Shown here: in pieces, positions 26,944-35,991 of the stretch
Numbering within the stretch: position 1 is the first letter of the stretch
How the letters are laid out: each line of letters opens with the position of its first letter
NCBI RefSeq assembly: GCF_001517105.1
Contig: NZ_LPVF01000012.1
Location: forward strand, 456,958-520,957
DNA from: Bacillus halotolerans
GTDB lineage: Bacteria; Bacillota; Bacilli; Bacillales; Bacillaceae
DNA length: 64,000 nt
Reading direction: 5' to 3'
Notes under the pieces: model-generated
The model's database searches: none
What the model was told of the DNA's origin: nothing
What the model saw: the letters and a program-made list of their open reading frames with translations, nothing else
Position numbers and translations under genes: made by a program

Positions 26944-28335
26944 CTAGGCTTCTTCCGCTTCGATCACATTGGATCGATCTTGGAATACACCAGAATCTAT
27001 TTCCTTCGTAACTTTGCTGGTAATCAGGCCTGATGTCATACTTCCGCTGACATTCAGCGCAGTACGTCCCATGTCAATCAACGGTTCGATAGAGATTAGT
27101 AAACCGGCGAGCGCGACGGGCATATTTAACGCTGATAAAACGAGCAGCGCTGCGAATGTAGCTCCGCCGCCAACTCCGGCGACACCAAACGAACTGATGG
27201 CAACAACCGCGATCACTGAGATAATAAACGCCGGATCAAACGGATTTTGACCGATTGTCGGGGCAATCATCATCGCCAGCATAGCCGGATAAATCCCGGC
27301 ACAGCCATTTTGGCCGATAGATAGCCCGAACGAGCCGGCGAAATTCGCAATTCCTTCCGGGACACCCAAGCTTCTTTGTGTTTTAATATTCAGCGGCAAA
27401 GCGCCTGCGCTTGATCGTGACGTAAATGCAAACACGAGTACAGGCAGCGCTTTTTTCAAATAAACAACCGGATTTAATCCGCTGATCGTCAGGAGAAGCA
27501 AGTGGATGATAAACATTACAATTAACGCGGCATATGAAGCAATGACAAACATACCCAGTTTCAAAATGCTGTCAATATCACTTGTCGCAATCGTTTTTGT
27601 CATAATGGCCAGCACACCGTAAGGCGTCAGTCTCAAAATGAGAGTAACAACACGCATGACAATGGCGTAAACAGCATCAATCAATTTTTTGAACGTTTCA
27701 GCCTGTTCCGGCTGTTTCCGTCTCACACCTAGAAATGCAATGCCCAGAAAAGCGGCAAAAATAACGACTCCGATAGTTGATGTCGGTCTAGCCCCTGTAA
27801 AATCCAAAAACGGATTTCCAGGAAGCAGCTCAATCATTTGCTGCGGCAGTGTTTTCGCTGTCATCTCCTCTGATTTCTGTTCAAGCTCCTGTCCTCGAGA
27901 AAGCTCTGTATTTCCTTGATCAACCTGAATCGCATGAAGATCAAAGGAAAGGGCGGACGCAATACCAACCGCCGCGGCTACCGCTGTAGTCGCAACCAAA
28001 ATCCCGATAATCAAACCGCTGATTTTCCCGAGATTTTTTGTCAGCTTCATCTTTGTAAAAGCGCCTAGAATGGAAATAAAAACAAGCGGCATGACTATCA
28101 TCTGAAGCAATTTGACATATCCGCCCCCGACAATATTAAACCAGTCGGCTGTTTGAACCACAATGTTTGAAGTCGGACCGTATATCAGCTGAAGCGCAAA
28201 TCCAAAAACGATCCCCAGCCCCAGGGCAGTAAACACACGTTTTGAAAAAGAAACATGTTTCTTCTGCATGGCAAATAGCCCAATAATGAGTAAAAGTAAA
28301 ATAAATACGTGCAAAATGACTAGCAAAGTCTCCAA
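26944..28335 (-). CDS. tcyP: Sodium-coupled L-cystine symporter
   Basis: A 463-residue member of the dicarboxylate/amino acid:cation symporter (DAACS) family, importing L-cystine. It has about eight hydrophobic helices and re-entrant-loop signatures: VFAFTSRSSAGALPLNIKTQ (the Ser-rich HP1 loop) and VGGGATFAALLVLSALNMPV. A TTG at 28335 is used by analogy with the 168 protein length; a second TTG three codons earlier is closer to AAGGGAG. In B. subtilis this gene is under CymR sulfur control; I did not locate its operator. Confidence 0.92.
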   Translation of the reverse strand: METLLVILHVFILLLLIIGLFAMQKKHVSFSKRVFTALGLGIVFGFALQLIYGPTSNIVVQTADWFNIVGGGYVKLLQMIVMPLVFISILGAFTKMKLTKNLGKISGLIIGILVATTAVAAAVGIASALSFDLHAIQVDQGNTELSRGQELEQKSEEMTAKTLPQQMIELLPGNPFLDFTGARPTSTIGVVIFAAFLGIAFLGVRRKQPEQAETFKKLIDAVYAIVMRVVTLILRLTPYGVLAIMTKTIATSDIDSILKLGMFVIASYAALIVMFIIHLLLLTISGLNPVVYLKKALPVLVFAFTSRSSAGALPLNIKTQRSLGVPEGIANFAGSFGLSIGQNGCAGIYPAMLAMMIAPTIGQNPFDPAFIISVIAVVAISSFGVAGVGGGATFAALLVLSALNMPVALAGLLISIEPLIDMGRTALNVSGSMTSGLITSKVTKEIDSGVFQDRSNVIEAEEA

Positions 28336-28507
28336 TTGAGGCAAACTCTCCCTTCAAAATTTTTCTTATATACTATATTACACAAATTCCGATAGTTCAA
28401 GTAAGAATTATTCCAGCATCAATATTTTGATAAAAAAACCCAATGAATACCGTTTTTGTTCTTTTCATTACCCCCTTTCTTTAGTAACTTATATAAGGGT
28501 GATAATA

Positions 28508-29599
28508 TTGCTGAAAGAACTGTTCGTAAATTTGACCATTTTAATCACATTTAATTATCTGTTCACCCACCTGTTTAAAGAAAGGTTAATACATAAAAAA
28601 GACCGCCTGTCCTTTCAGTTAATAAAAGGAACTGCCTGCGGTCTCCTCGGGGTTATTCTTATGAATTTTGGTTTGACGTATCACCATTCAATCATAGATT
28701 TTAGAAATATCCCTATTATGATCGCCGCTCTTTATGGAGGCTGGGTGTCTACAGCGACAGCTCTGATAATAATCGCAGCAGGCCGCATGCTGATCAGCTT
28801 GAATGAATCAGCGCTGTATTCCATGATTACAATTTGTATCGCTGCCGTGCTGTCACTTATTGCATCAAGGAGAGAAAAAGTTCAGCTGAAACACGTTCTG
28901 TTGCTTTTAATCATTTCAAATGGTTTCATCTCCTTTTTCTTCTATGTATTTGTTGATATCCATTCACTTAAGCTTCACTTTTACTTTTGGCTGATTTCAA
29001 TTATCGGCGGCATGCTCAGCCTATATATTATCGAGCATGAAACAAATGTACATCTTTTATTTAAACAGTATAAGTTCCAGGCGCACTTTGACTTTTTGAC
29101 AGGTATTTATAACCGCAGAAAGTTTGAAGAAATCACAAAAGACCTGTATCAACAGGCTGCACACACTCCATCTTTACAATTTTCGCTTATTTATATGGAT
29201 ATCGATCACTTTAAAACGATTAACGATCAATACGGCCATCATGAGGGGGATCAGGTTCTAAAAGAGCTGGGATCCCGACTAAAACAAAATATCCGCAACA
29301 CTGATCCTGCCGCACGGATCGGCGGCGAAGAATTTGCCGTCCTCTTGCCAAATTGCACGCCTGAGAAAGCATTCCAAATCGCCGAACGGATCAGGCACTC
29401 GATTAGTCATACACCGATTGTATTAACAAACGGGGAAAAGCTTTCCGTTACGGCCTCACTGGGAGTAGCCCATTACCCCCGAAATACAGATAAGCCGGAA
29501 ACCTTGCCGGTTCTTGCTGATCAAATGCTGTATAAAGCGAAAGAAAACGGCCGAAACAAAGTATGGTTTTCCAAAAAAAAGAATGAATTCATGTTTTGA
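28508..29599 (+). CDS. dgcK: Membrane diguanylate cyclase
   Basis: Makes the second messenger cyclic di-GMP. Residues about 1-185 contain six or so membrane helices of the 5TM-LYT type (LTILITFNYLFTHLF, IAALYGGWVSTATALII, FYFWLISIIGGMLSLYII). The C-terminal GGDEF domain starts DFLTGIYNRRKFEEI, with metal site MDIDHFKTINDQYGH and the active signature RIGGEEFAVLLP, so it should be catalytically competent. The TTG start at 28508 is preceded by AAGGGTGAT. Called yhcK in older maps. Convergent with yhcJ; the two reading frames overlap by 11 bases. Confidence 0.9.
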   Translation: MLKELFVNLTILITFNYLFTHLFKERLIHKKDRLSFQLIKGTACGLLGVILMNFGLTYHHSIIDFRNIPIMIAALYGGWVSTATALIIIAAGRMLISLNESALYSMITICIAAVLSLIASRREKVQLKHVLLLLIISNGFISFFFYVFVDIHSLKLHFYFWLISIIGGMLSLYIIEHETNVHLLFKQYKFQAHFDFLTGIYNRRKFEEITKDLYQQAAHTPSLQFSLIYMDIDHFKTINDQYGHHEGDQVLKELGSRLKQNIRNTDPAARIGGEEFAVLLPNCTPEKAFQIAERIRHSISHTPIVLTNGEKLSVTASLGVAHYPRNTDKPETLPVLADQMLYKAKENGRNKVWFSKKKNEFMF

Positions 29600-29612
29600 A
29601 TTCATTCTTCCA
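29573..29612. terminator. Bidirectional terminator shared by dgcK and yhcJ
   Basis: GAATGAATTCA pairs with TGAATTCATTC across both overlapping stop codons, with eight A residues on the left that give a strong T run for the minus strand. Confidence 0.8.
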
Positions 29613-30419
29613 ATCTGAAAGACGATGTAAAGGCAAAAAAGCGGGAACAAGCATCCCTTGATACTCTTTCTCTATAAATGCCGCTGTATCATCTGATTGA
29701 TAGAGTTCAAGGATGGTTTGCAGTGTTTCGCGATCTCTGTCCTCAGCTCTGACAACAATTACATTCATATCTTCCTTCCCGGTTTGCCTGGCGCCCTTTA
29801 ATGTATGCTTCTGCGGGTTCAGCCCCGCTTTTTTTGCGGCGGCTGTTTTCATCACAAACACGTCGGCTCCGCTCAATACATCCTGTTGGCGTACGGTTTT
29901 CAATTTCAAGTGTTTCGGATTATCTTTTATCACATCAATTGAACCGGTTCCATTAAATCCGTTCTTCAAAGTAAGCAAACCCGATTCCTGCAGCAGCGTA
30001 AGGGCTCGCCCAAAATCGAGCGCTTCATCCGGGACAGCAACAACAGCACCGCGCGGAATATCTTTGATTCGCTGATAACGTTTTGAATAAATGCCCATAG
30101 GCGCTATGTATGTCGTGCCGAGCGGCGCCAGTTTATGTTTGTATTTCTTTGAAAACGACTGAAAATATGAAATGGATTGAATAGCATTGGCATCAATCTC
30201 TTTGTTAGCCAGCGCAATATCTGATTCTGCATAATCAGAGAATGGAATCAGCTGAATATCAAGCCCTTCCGCTTCAGCCTTTTTTACAATATAGTTCCAT
30301 ATCGCTTCGTCCGACTCTGCAATTCCAATTTTTATCGTTTCATGTTCTGCTGACGGTGAGCATGCAGTAAATGAAATGAAAAGAATAAGAACAAAACTGC
30401 ATACAAGCCACTTTTTCAT
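29589..30419 (-). CDS. yhcJ: NlpA/MetQ-type substrate-binding lipoprotein
   Basis: A 276-residue lipoprotein with signal peptide and lipobox FTAC (Cys 20). It belongs to the NlpA family of ABC-importer binding proteins, typically for methionine (IKIGIAESDEAIW, IDANAIQSISYFQSF, PRGAVVAVPDEALDFGRALT). No permease or ATPase lies nearby, so it must work with a remote transporter or alone. The 60-base end overlaps the dgcK terminator region. Confidence 0.88.
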   Translation of the reverse strand: MKKWLVCSFVLILFISFTACSPSAEHETIKIGIAESDEAIWNYIVKKAEAEGLDIQLIPFSDYAESDIALANKEIDANAIQSISYFQSFSKKYKHKLAPLGTTYIAPMGIYSKRYQRIKDIPRGAVVAVPDEALDFGRALTLLQESGLLTLKNGFNGTGSIDVIKDNPKHLKLKTVRQQDVLSGADVFVMKTAAAKKAGLNPQKHTLKGARQTGKEDMNVIVVRAEDRDRETLQTILELYQSDDTAAFIEKEYQGMLVPAFLPLHRLSDWKNEFKT

Positions 30420-30700
30420 TGTGACACCATACTCCTATCTATTTATTAGAGCATGCAAGCTATATCAGACATAAAAATCAGACGCTCCTCGTTGATAAAC
30501 GTTGTCATTTGTAACATTGGTTAACTTTACCTTACTCATATCAGATAGGGTTGTCAATTACTATTACCCTGCCTTTCCGTAAAGAGATATTAAAGTAAAA
30601 AGTCCTGCAAACATAAGATCACGTATCGAAAAAACAGATACATTTCGGCAAATAAATATCAAAATGAAAAATAATATGTTATTTTCCGAAAAAAGTTTCG
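30420..30700. other. AT-rich intergenic region upstream of yhcJ and cspB
   Basis: This stretch between divergent genes holds no reading frame I can support. A TTGACA (minus strand, at 30552-30557) could be the -35 box of yhcJ, but no good -10 follows. I found no riboswitch consensus in the yhcJ leader. Confidence 0.5.
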
Positions 30701-30708
30701 TTTAACAG

Positions 30709-30737
30709 TTGTTTTTTCTCAAAATTACTGGTAGAGT
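30709..30737 (+). promoter_or_regulatory. SigA promoter of cspB with long cold-shock leader
   Basis: TTGTTT (30709-30714), 17 bases, TAGAGT (30732-30737) lie about 120 bases before the cspB start. The resulting leader length agrees with the long structured 5' leader known for cspB mRNA. Confidence 0.75.
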
Positions 30738-30770
30738 AAAGGTAATTATTTTTGTTCGAACTATCTTTAA

Positions 30771-31067
<297 letters not shown>

Positions 31068-31082
31068 GCATAAATTGATAAT

Positions 31083-31113
31083 AAAAACTGCAGGTGCAAG
31101 CCTGCAGTTTTTA
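31083..31113 (+). terminator. Terminator of cspB
   Basis: AAAACTGCAGG pairs with CCTGCAGTTTT, followed by TTATTTT. Confidence 0.88.
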
Positions 31114-31121
31114 TTTTAAAG

Positions 31122-31158
31122 AAAAAGCTGTTTTGCTTATGCAAAACAGCTTTTTTTC
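31122..31158. terminator. Terminator of the yhcEFGHI operon
   Basis: AAAAAGCTGTTTTGC pairs with GCAAAACAGCTTTTT; A/T runs on both sides. Confidence 0.88.
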
Positions 31159-31159
31159 A

Positions 31160-32101
31160 TTAGTTCGCAATATCCCGTTTCATAAAGATTCCGAAAGCAA
31201 GCAACAGGAAGACGACAAAGTAAATCGCCAGCATCACAATAGAGAAAGTCATTGTCATCCCTTCCACTAACGGTGTCCCCTCTACATACTGCATCAGATT
31301 AACATTGGCAAATAAAATATACTTCGCCCAGTCAAACTTCATCGCTATAAATGCAGTGGCTGTCGTGCCTGTTACCAATAAGAAGATGGAAAACCCTACA
31401 GCAAGAGAGCTGTTTCTAAATACTGCGGACAGCATAAATGCCATCGTAGCCAGCATTAAAGCCGCAACAGATTCTGAGAGATACGTTTTGGCCAAATATC
31501 CCAGCATGTTTTGTTCCAATACATGACCGTCCTTATAAATTAAATGAACATTCGCGGCAGTGTCCCCGCCTGTTCCGAAAAAGACCAGTCCCAGCAAAGT
31601 TGAACCCATAAATAAAATAAACAGCAATAAGAAACCAAATAAAAGAACGGTTATATATTTTGAAAGCAGAATTTGAAAACGGCTGAGCGGCCGGATCATC
31701 AACAGCTTAACCGTACCCCAGTTAAATTCGTTTGCGACGATGCCAGCTGCGATTATAATCGTGAACAGCCCAGTAAGGATTGTAAAACCGGCAGAATCCG
31801 TTACATAAGACCAAACGGTATAGCCAGTGTCACTCGGGATATTATGTTCAATGCGATAGTTATTGATTGTGATCGTTTCTTCATATTGTCCTTTCAGGGA
31901 AGGATCTTCTTTCATTGCCTTCTTCAAATCAGCATTTTGTGCTTGAAGCGTTTCTTTCCACTTCGGATTAGCTTCATCGGTCGAAAAGTGGTTTGTTAAA
32001 AATGCCCACCCGATCATTGTCAAAGCAAGAATTCCGATCATCACCCATGTTCCGACACGGCTGAAAATTTTGATCCACTCATTATAAATCAAATTAAGCA
32101 T
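31160..32101 (-). CDS. yhcI: ABC transporter permease (ABC-2 type)
   Basis: A 313-residue permease with six hydrophobic segments: one near residue 20 (VMIGILALTMIGWAFLT), then a large extracellular loop, then five helices from about residue 105 (GFTILTGLFTIIIAAGIVAN onward). It pairs with the ATPase YhcH, whose stop overlaps its start by 8 bases. Together they likely export a lipid-active or antimicrobial compound; the substrate is unknown. Last gene of the GntR-controlled operon. Confidence 0.9.
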   Translation of the reverse strand: MLNLIYNEWIKIFSRVGTWVMIGILALTMIGWAFLTNHFSTDEANPKWKETLQAQNADLKKAMKEDPSLKGQYEETITINNYRIEHNIPSDTGYTVWSYVTDSAGFTILTGLFTIIIAAGIVANEFNWGTVKLLMIRPLSRFQILLSKYITVLLFGFLLLFILFMGSTLLGLVFFGTGGDTAANVHLIYKDGHVLEQNMLGYLAKTYLSESVAALMLATMAFMLSAVFRNSSLAVGFSIFLLVTGTTATAFIAMKFDWAKYILFANVNLMQYVEGTPLVEGMTMTFSIVMLAIYFVVFLLLAFGIFMKRDIAN

Positions 32102-33011
32102 GTTGAACCTCCTCTTTTGCTTCGCCTGTGATTTCTAAGAAGCGGTCCTCTAATGATTTTGTAATCACTTTGACTTCATAAATGCGGATTTGCTGCATGA
32201 CCAGCAATTCAATGACTGCAGGGACGTCCTCTTTAGCCAGTTTGATTTCCAAACCGTTTGTCTTGATTACCGAATCATATTCTTTTAGAATCGCAGCAGC
32301 TTCCTTCGGCTGCTCCACATGGAAGAAATATGTATCCTTTTCATCAGTTATTTCATCTCTTACATTCTGAATGTCGATAAGCTTTCCTTTTTGAATAATC
32401 GCAATTCGGTCACACATCAGTTCCATTTCTGACAGCAGATGGCTTGATACGATGACAGACATTCCTCTTTCTCGCGTCAGCTTCTTTAAATGGTCCCTGA
32501 TTTCTCTGATTCCCGCCGGATCAAGGCCGTTTGTCGGTTCATCCAAAATCAGCACTTTCGGATCGTGCAGAAGGCATTGTGCCAAGCCGAGACGCTGTCT
32601 CATTCCCAGAGAGTAGGTTTTCACTTTATCATGGATTCTTTCTTTAAGGCCTACCAGTTCTACCACTTCATCAATTTTTTCCTTCGTGACACCCTTTACC
32701 ATCCTTGCGTATTGCTGGAGATTTTTATATCCGCTTAAGAATTTATACAGCTCTGGATTCTCTACAATAGCCCCGATATGTTTGATTGCCTTGGCATAAT
32801 CTTTCGTGATTGATTGGCCGCAAATGAGCACATCGCCTTGTGATAGCTTCATTAAACCGACCATCATTCTGATTGTTGTCGTTTTCCCTGCTCCGTTCGG
32901 TCCCAGAAATCCAAATACTTCGCCTTCGCGAATCGAAAAGCTCAGATGATCAATGATCGTCCGGCCTCTGATGTTTTTTGTCACATTTTTTAATTCCAAT
33001 ACTGTTTTCAT
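32094..33011 (-). CDS. yhcH: ABC transporter ATP-binding protein
   Basis: A 305-residue cytoplasmic ATPase of the bacitracin/drug-resistance class. Walker A is FLGPNGAGKTTTIRM, signature YSLGMRQRLGLAQ, Walker B VLILDEPTNGLDP, with a switch His in IVSSHLLSEM. A C-terminal regulatory segment of about 80 residues follows. ATG at 33011 with AGGAGG. Partner of YhcI; 16 bases after yhcG. Confidence 0.93.
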   Translation of the reverse strand: MKTVLELKNVTKNIRGRTIIDHLSFSIREGEVFGFLGPNGAGKTTTIRMMVGLMKLSQGDVLICGQSITKDYAKAIKHIGAIVENPELYKFLSGYKNLQQYARMVKGVTKEKIDEVVELVGLKERIHDKVKTYSLGMRQRLGLAQCLLHDPKVLILDEPTNGLDPAGIREIRDHLKKLTRERGMSVIVSSHLLSEMELMCDRIAIIQKGKLIDIQNVRDEITDEKDTYFFHVEQPKEAAAILKEYDSVIKTNGLEIKLAKEDVPAVIELLVMQQIRIYEVKVITKSLEDRFLEITGEAKEEVQHA

Positions 33012-33027
33012 CAAATTCCTCCTCTTT

Positions 33028-33726
33028 CTAGTAAACTTCCATATTCGTTTTAAACCATTGCAGCACGGACATACCTTCCTGCTCGCGAATCTCTTCCACA
33101 TCACGCTGCGCCATTTTTTCTCCGTCGGCGAGCACGATGACCTCGTCAAGCAGGATTTCAATTTCATCAATTTCGTGTGTCGCAATGACAACGATTTGCT
33201 GCTCAAAATCAATATAAGAAACGAGACTGTTTACGATTGAATCCCTGACCATTGGATCAAGACCGGAAAAAGGCTCGTCCAGCAGAATGACGGAAGCTTT
33301 TCTTGATAGTGCCAGCACAATTTTAAGACGGCCTCGATTCCCCTTGGAAAGCTGCTTTATCTTTTTTTCAGGCTTCAGCTGCATTTCCTCAAGCAGCTGA
33401 TAGGCTTTTTCCATCTGAAAGTCAGGGAACTGTGATTCGTAAAAATCGAGCATATCTTTCACCGTAAATCCGGGATAAAACATGTCTAGCTCTGTTAGAT
33501 AAGCCGTCTGTTTGACCATGTCTCTTGTTACAGGCTGTTCACCCGCTTGCACTGATCCTGAAGTAGGAAACATCAATCCGGCGATTAATTTCAAGGTTGT
33601 CGATTTCCCGCTGCCATTCGAGCCCAAAAATCCGTAAATTTTTCCCGGATATAAAGTGAAGGATATATTGTTTAGCGCCGTGTGGCCGCCGTATCTCTTA
33701 GACACATTGTCAAACACAATATTCAT
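33028..33726 (-). CDS. yhcG: ABC transporter ATP-binding protein
   Basis: A 232-residue ATPase with Walker [15 protein letters not shown], signature [15 protein letters not shown] and Walker [14 protein letters not shown]. The signature is atypical (LSKGN instead of LSGGQ), as in YtrB-type ATPases controlled by YtrA-like regulators. It probably works with the permease YhcE. Overlaps yhcF by 4 bases. Confidence 0.92.
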   Translation of the reverse strand: MNIVFDNVSKRYGGHTALNNISFTLYPGKIYGFLGSNGSGKSTTLKLIAGLMFPTSGSVQAGEQPVTRDMVKQTAYLTELDMFYPGFTVKDMLDFYESQFPDFQMEKAYQLLEEMQLKPEKKIKQLSKGNRGRLKIVLALSRKASVILLDEPFSGLDPMVRDSIVNSLVSYIDFEQQIVVIATHEIDEIEILLDEVIVLADGEKMAQRDVEEIREQEGMSVLQWFKTNMEVY

Positions 33727-34094
33727 TCCTGTCCTCCTTCCGTGTATTTTTTAATCCCTGCCAGCATTTCTTCTTTTGTTAATCCCAGCTCTGCCATTTG
33801 ATGAATAAAGCTTTCAAACACTTCACGGGTAAGCCTCTCTTTCAGTTCATCCACGATTTCAGCTTTGTCAGCGATAAACGTCCCTTGCCCTCTTCTTGTC
33901 TCCACAATTCCCAGCCTTTCCATTTCACTGTAGGTTCTTTGAATCGTATTCGGATTTACTTTTGTTTGAATTGCCATTTCTCTGACAGACGGCAGCTTGT
34001 CTCCGGGAACAAGCTCCTGTCTGACCAGCCTATAAAAAATTTGATCAGCAATTTGCAAATAAATCGGTTTAGAGGATTGAAAGTCTTGTCTCAT
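33723..34094 (-). CDS. yhcF: YtrA-subfamily GntR repressor
   Basis: A 123-residue regulator with an N-terminal winged HTH ([20 protein letters not shown], about residues 35-60) and only a short C-terminal tail, the hallmark of the YtrA subfamily. It sits inside the ABC operon and probably represses it through the AGTGTA-12-TACACT site over the promoter, likely responding to cell-envelope stress; the inducer is unknown. Confidence 0.92.
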   Translation of the reverse strand: MRQDFQSSKPIYLQIADQIFYRLVRQELVPGDKLPSVREMAIQTKVNPNTIQRTYSEMERLGIVETRRGQGTFIADKAEIVDELKERLTREVFESFIHQMAELGLTKEEMLAGIKKYTEGGQE

Positions 34095-34099
34095 GTTCT

Positions 34100-34879
34100 C
34101 TACACCTCAACTTTTCGCTGCAGGAGCCTGGAAGCCAAAAAAAGAAATACAGCTGCCAGAACCAGCATGACAATAATAGACGGATATGGAAGATGGAAGA
34201 TGTTTAATTCCACGCTCCACCCTAAGGATCCCTTGTATGTAAAACCGACATCTCCATACGTTGTGAAATAATACAGTTTATCCAGCGGTGTCAGCCAAGG
34301 CATAATCAAATGGTCCTCTGCATAAAACCACCCTATCCCCAGTAACATACAAATGAACCAGCGAAACCGCCAGATGAGGGAAGAACTCGATTTTAAAGAA
34401 TGAAACACATTCCACAGCAGGATCACCGCACAGGAAAGATAAGCAGTAAATACCAGCCCATAAAGATTAAAGATCAGTATAGTGCCTGCAAGCGGAACTT
34501 GATCAGCAATGAGCGTTTTTGAGTTAAGGTATTGATAAAGAAAGACTCCGTAAACTGAAATCAAAAACTGAAAAATAAATTGATAGACAAGACCGGCAGT
34601 CAGTTTCGAGAGTAAAAGCGCGGCTGCGCCGTTCGGATTATATAACCATAGCTGGTTTTTCCCCTCTACACGAAGACTATTGTAGATCAGCAAAGGAGCT
34701 AAAAACACTTGAAAAATGGCAAGCATTACCCAGCATCCAAAAGCAGCTAAAGGTTCTTCAGTCAATCGTTCTAATAAAAAGCTTCCGGCAGCTAAAAGTA
34801 TGACTGCACCGAGACATGCAAAAAACCGCATTTTTGACAGTCTCAAATCCTTTTTTACTAAACCCCAAAACGGTTTCAT
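34100..34879 (-). CDS. yhcE: ABC transporter membrane protein
   Basis: A 259-residue protein with about six membrane helices (CLGAVILLAAGSFLLERL, AIFQVFLAPLLIYNSL, YQFIFQFLISVYGVFLYQYL and others), matching the membrane partners of YtrB-like ATPases. First gene of the operon; the ATG at 34879 has TAGGAGG seven bases upstream. Substrate unknown. Confidence 0.85.
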   Translation of the reverse strand: MKPFWGLVKKDLRLSKMRFFACLGAVILLAAGSFLLERLTEEPLAAFGCWVMLAIFQVFLAPLLIYNSLRVEGKNQLWLYNPNGAAALLLSKLTAGLVYQFIFQFLISVYGVFLYQYLNSKTLIADQVPLAGTILIFNLYGLVFTAYLSCAVILLWNVFHSLKSSSSLIWRFRWFICMLLGIGWFYAEDHLIMPWLTPLDKLYYFTTYGDVGFTYKGSLGWSVELNIFHLPYPSIIVMLVLAAVFLFLASRLLQRKVEV

Positions 34880-34906
34880 TGTTTTTCCTCCTAAAAACAC
34901 TCATGA

Positions 34907-34949
34907 AGTGTATGACTCAAATAGTACACTAGAACTTTTTGAAATACAA
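34907..34949 (-). promoter_or_regulatory. Promoter of yhcEFGHI with YtrA-type operator
   Basis: On the minus strand TTGTAT (34944-34949), 17 bases, TACTAT (34921-34926) make a SigA promoter. The inverted repeat AGTGTA-12-TACACT (34907-34930) covers the -10 box and start point. This matches the YtrA-type GntR operator, so autorepression by YhcF is expected. Confidence 0.8.
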
Positions 34950-35007
34950 CATATTCCATGGATTTATTTTATAAAAAACCAAGTTTTATGCATTTAAACA
35001 GCATAAA

Positions 35008-35045
35008 AAAAAAGCAAACCCGCCATGAGTAAACGGATTTGCCTT
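35008..35045 (-). terminator. Terminator of yhcC
   Basis: GGCAAATCCG pairs with CGGGTTTGC on the minus strand with a loop of about ten bases, followed by nine T residues. Confidence 0.8.
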
Positions 35046-35051
35046 TGGATA

Positions 35052-35426
35052 TTATTTCTTTTTATTTTTCATGGAGAGCAGCGCATCACGATAACTGCTG
35101 TCCTGCATTTTGTCACTTTGTTCAGTGACCTCTTTGTCTTTCTGATCTTCCTCAGAATGCTTAAACTTTTGAAGCGCCTGCCTGTAGAAGTCATCCCCAA
35201 TTGAGTCACTTTTCTCTTTTTCAGAGTCAGTTTTTACAACGGCTGGGACATGCTCAGCAGCCCTTGCTTCAGCAGGGTATTGTGCTTCGTTTTCTTCCTC
35301 TTCTGGAGGGGCGATTTTTTCAGCTGATTCTCGCTTCTCGAGTCCAGCAGAGGCGTTGCGGACGTTATACGTGATAAGGCCCGCAATCACAATGACAGCA
35401 GCAATAATTGCTATAATAATGGCCAT
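35052..35426 (-). CDS. yhcC: Small membrane-anchored charged protein
   Basis: A 124-residue protein with one N-terminal helix (AIIIAIIAAVIVIAGLITY) and a long, very charged Glu/Lys tail of low complexity ending in MKNKKK. No domain is recognised. It follows yhcB by 12 bases and shares the yhcA-yhcB-yhcC transcription unit, but its role is unknown. Confidence 0.8.
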   Translation of the reverse strand: MAIIIAIIAAVIVIAGLITYNVRNASAGLEKRESAEKIAPPEEEENEAQYPAEARAAEHVPAVVKTDSEKEKSDSIGDDFYRQALQKFKHSEEDQKDKEVTEQSDKMQDSSYRDALLSMKNKKK

Positions 35427-35438
35427 TTTAACCTCTCC

Positions 35439-35969
35439 TTACTGTCCGGCTGTTAAGTTTCCTGTGACTTGGCTGACGCGTCTTCCTAATGCGCGGCCCA
35501 GCTGGATACCTTCCTCAGACATTAACTCATCACTGTCTACCGGGCAAGTGACGCCCGCTCCGTAGTAAGAACCGTACAGCGCGTTTTCAGGCACATTGCC
35601 AGGTAAACCGACAACAATCATCCCTTGGTGGAACATTGGCGTGATTAAGTTGTGCATTGTCATTTCCAAGCCGCCGTGTGTTGTTGCCGTTGTGCAGAAT
35701 ACTGCGCCGACTTTGTTGATCAGCTCGCCTTCAGCCCATAAGTAGCCGAGTCTGTCGATCCAAGTTTTCAAACCTGCACTGATTGTTCCGAAATGCCCGG
35801 GGCATCCCCAAATAATCGCGTCCATGTCTTTAAGCTGGCGGATATCCGCCTGATCTACGTGGTCGATGAATACTTCAGCCGCGTCGTTTTCCCGAGCGCC
35901 TTCAGCAATCGCTTCTGCCAATACCTTTGTATGTTCGCCTTCACTGTCATACACTACATAAATTTTCAT
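35439..35969 (-). CDS. yhcB: WrbA-like flavodoxin / NAD(P)H quinone oxidoreductase
   Basis: A 176-residue flavodoxin-fold protein: FMN phosphate loop region [41 protein letters not shown] and [17 protein letters not shown] match the WrbA family. It probably reduces quinones by two electrons, protecting against redox stress. Located just after the MFS pump YhcA, it could act with it against quinone-like toxicants. GGGAGG precedes the ATG. Confidence 0.88.
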   Translation of the reverse strand: MKIYVVYDSEGEHTKVLAEAIAEGARENDAAEVFIDHVDQADIRQLKDMDAIIWGCPGHFGTISAGLKTWIDRLGYLWAEGELINKVGAVFCTTATTHGGLEMTMHNLITPMFHQGMIVVGLPGNVPENALYGSYYGAGVTCPVDSDELMSEEGIQLGRALGRRVSQVTGNLTAGQ

Positions 35970-35991
35970 TCAGGAAACCTCCCTGTACAGT

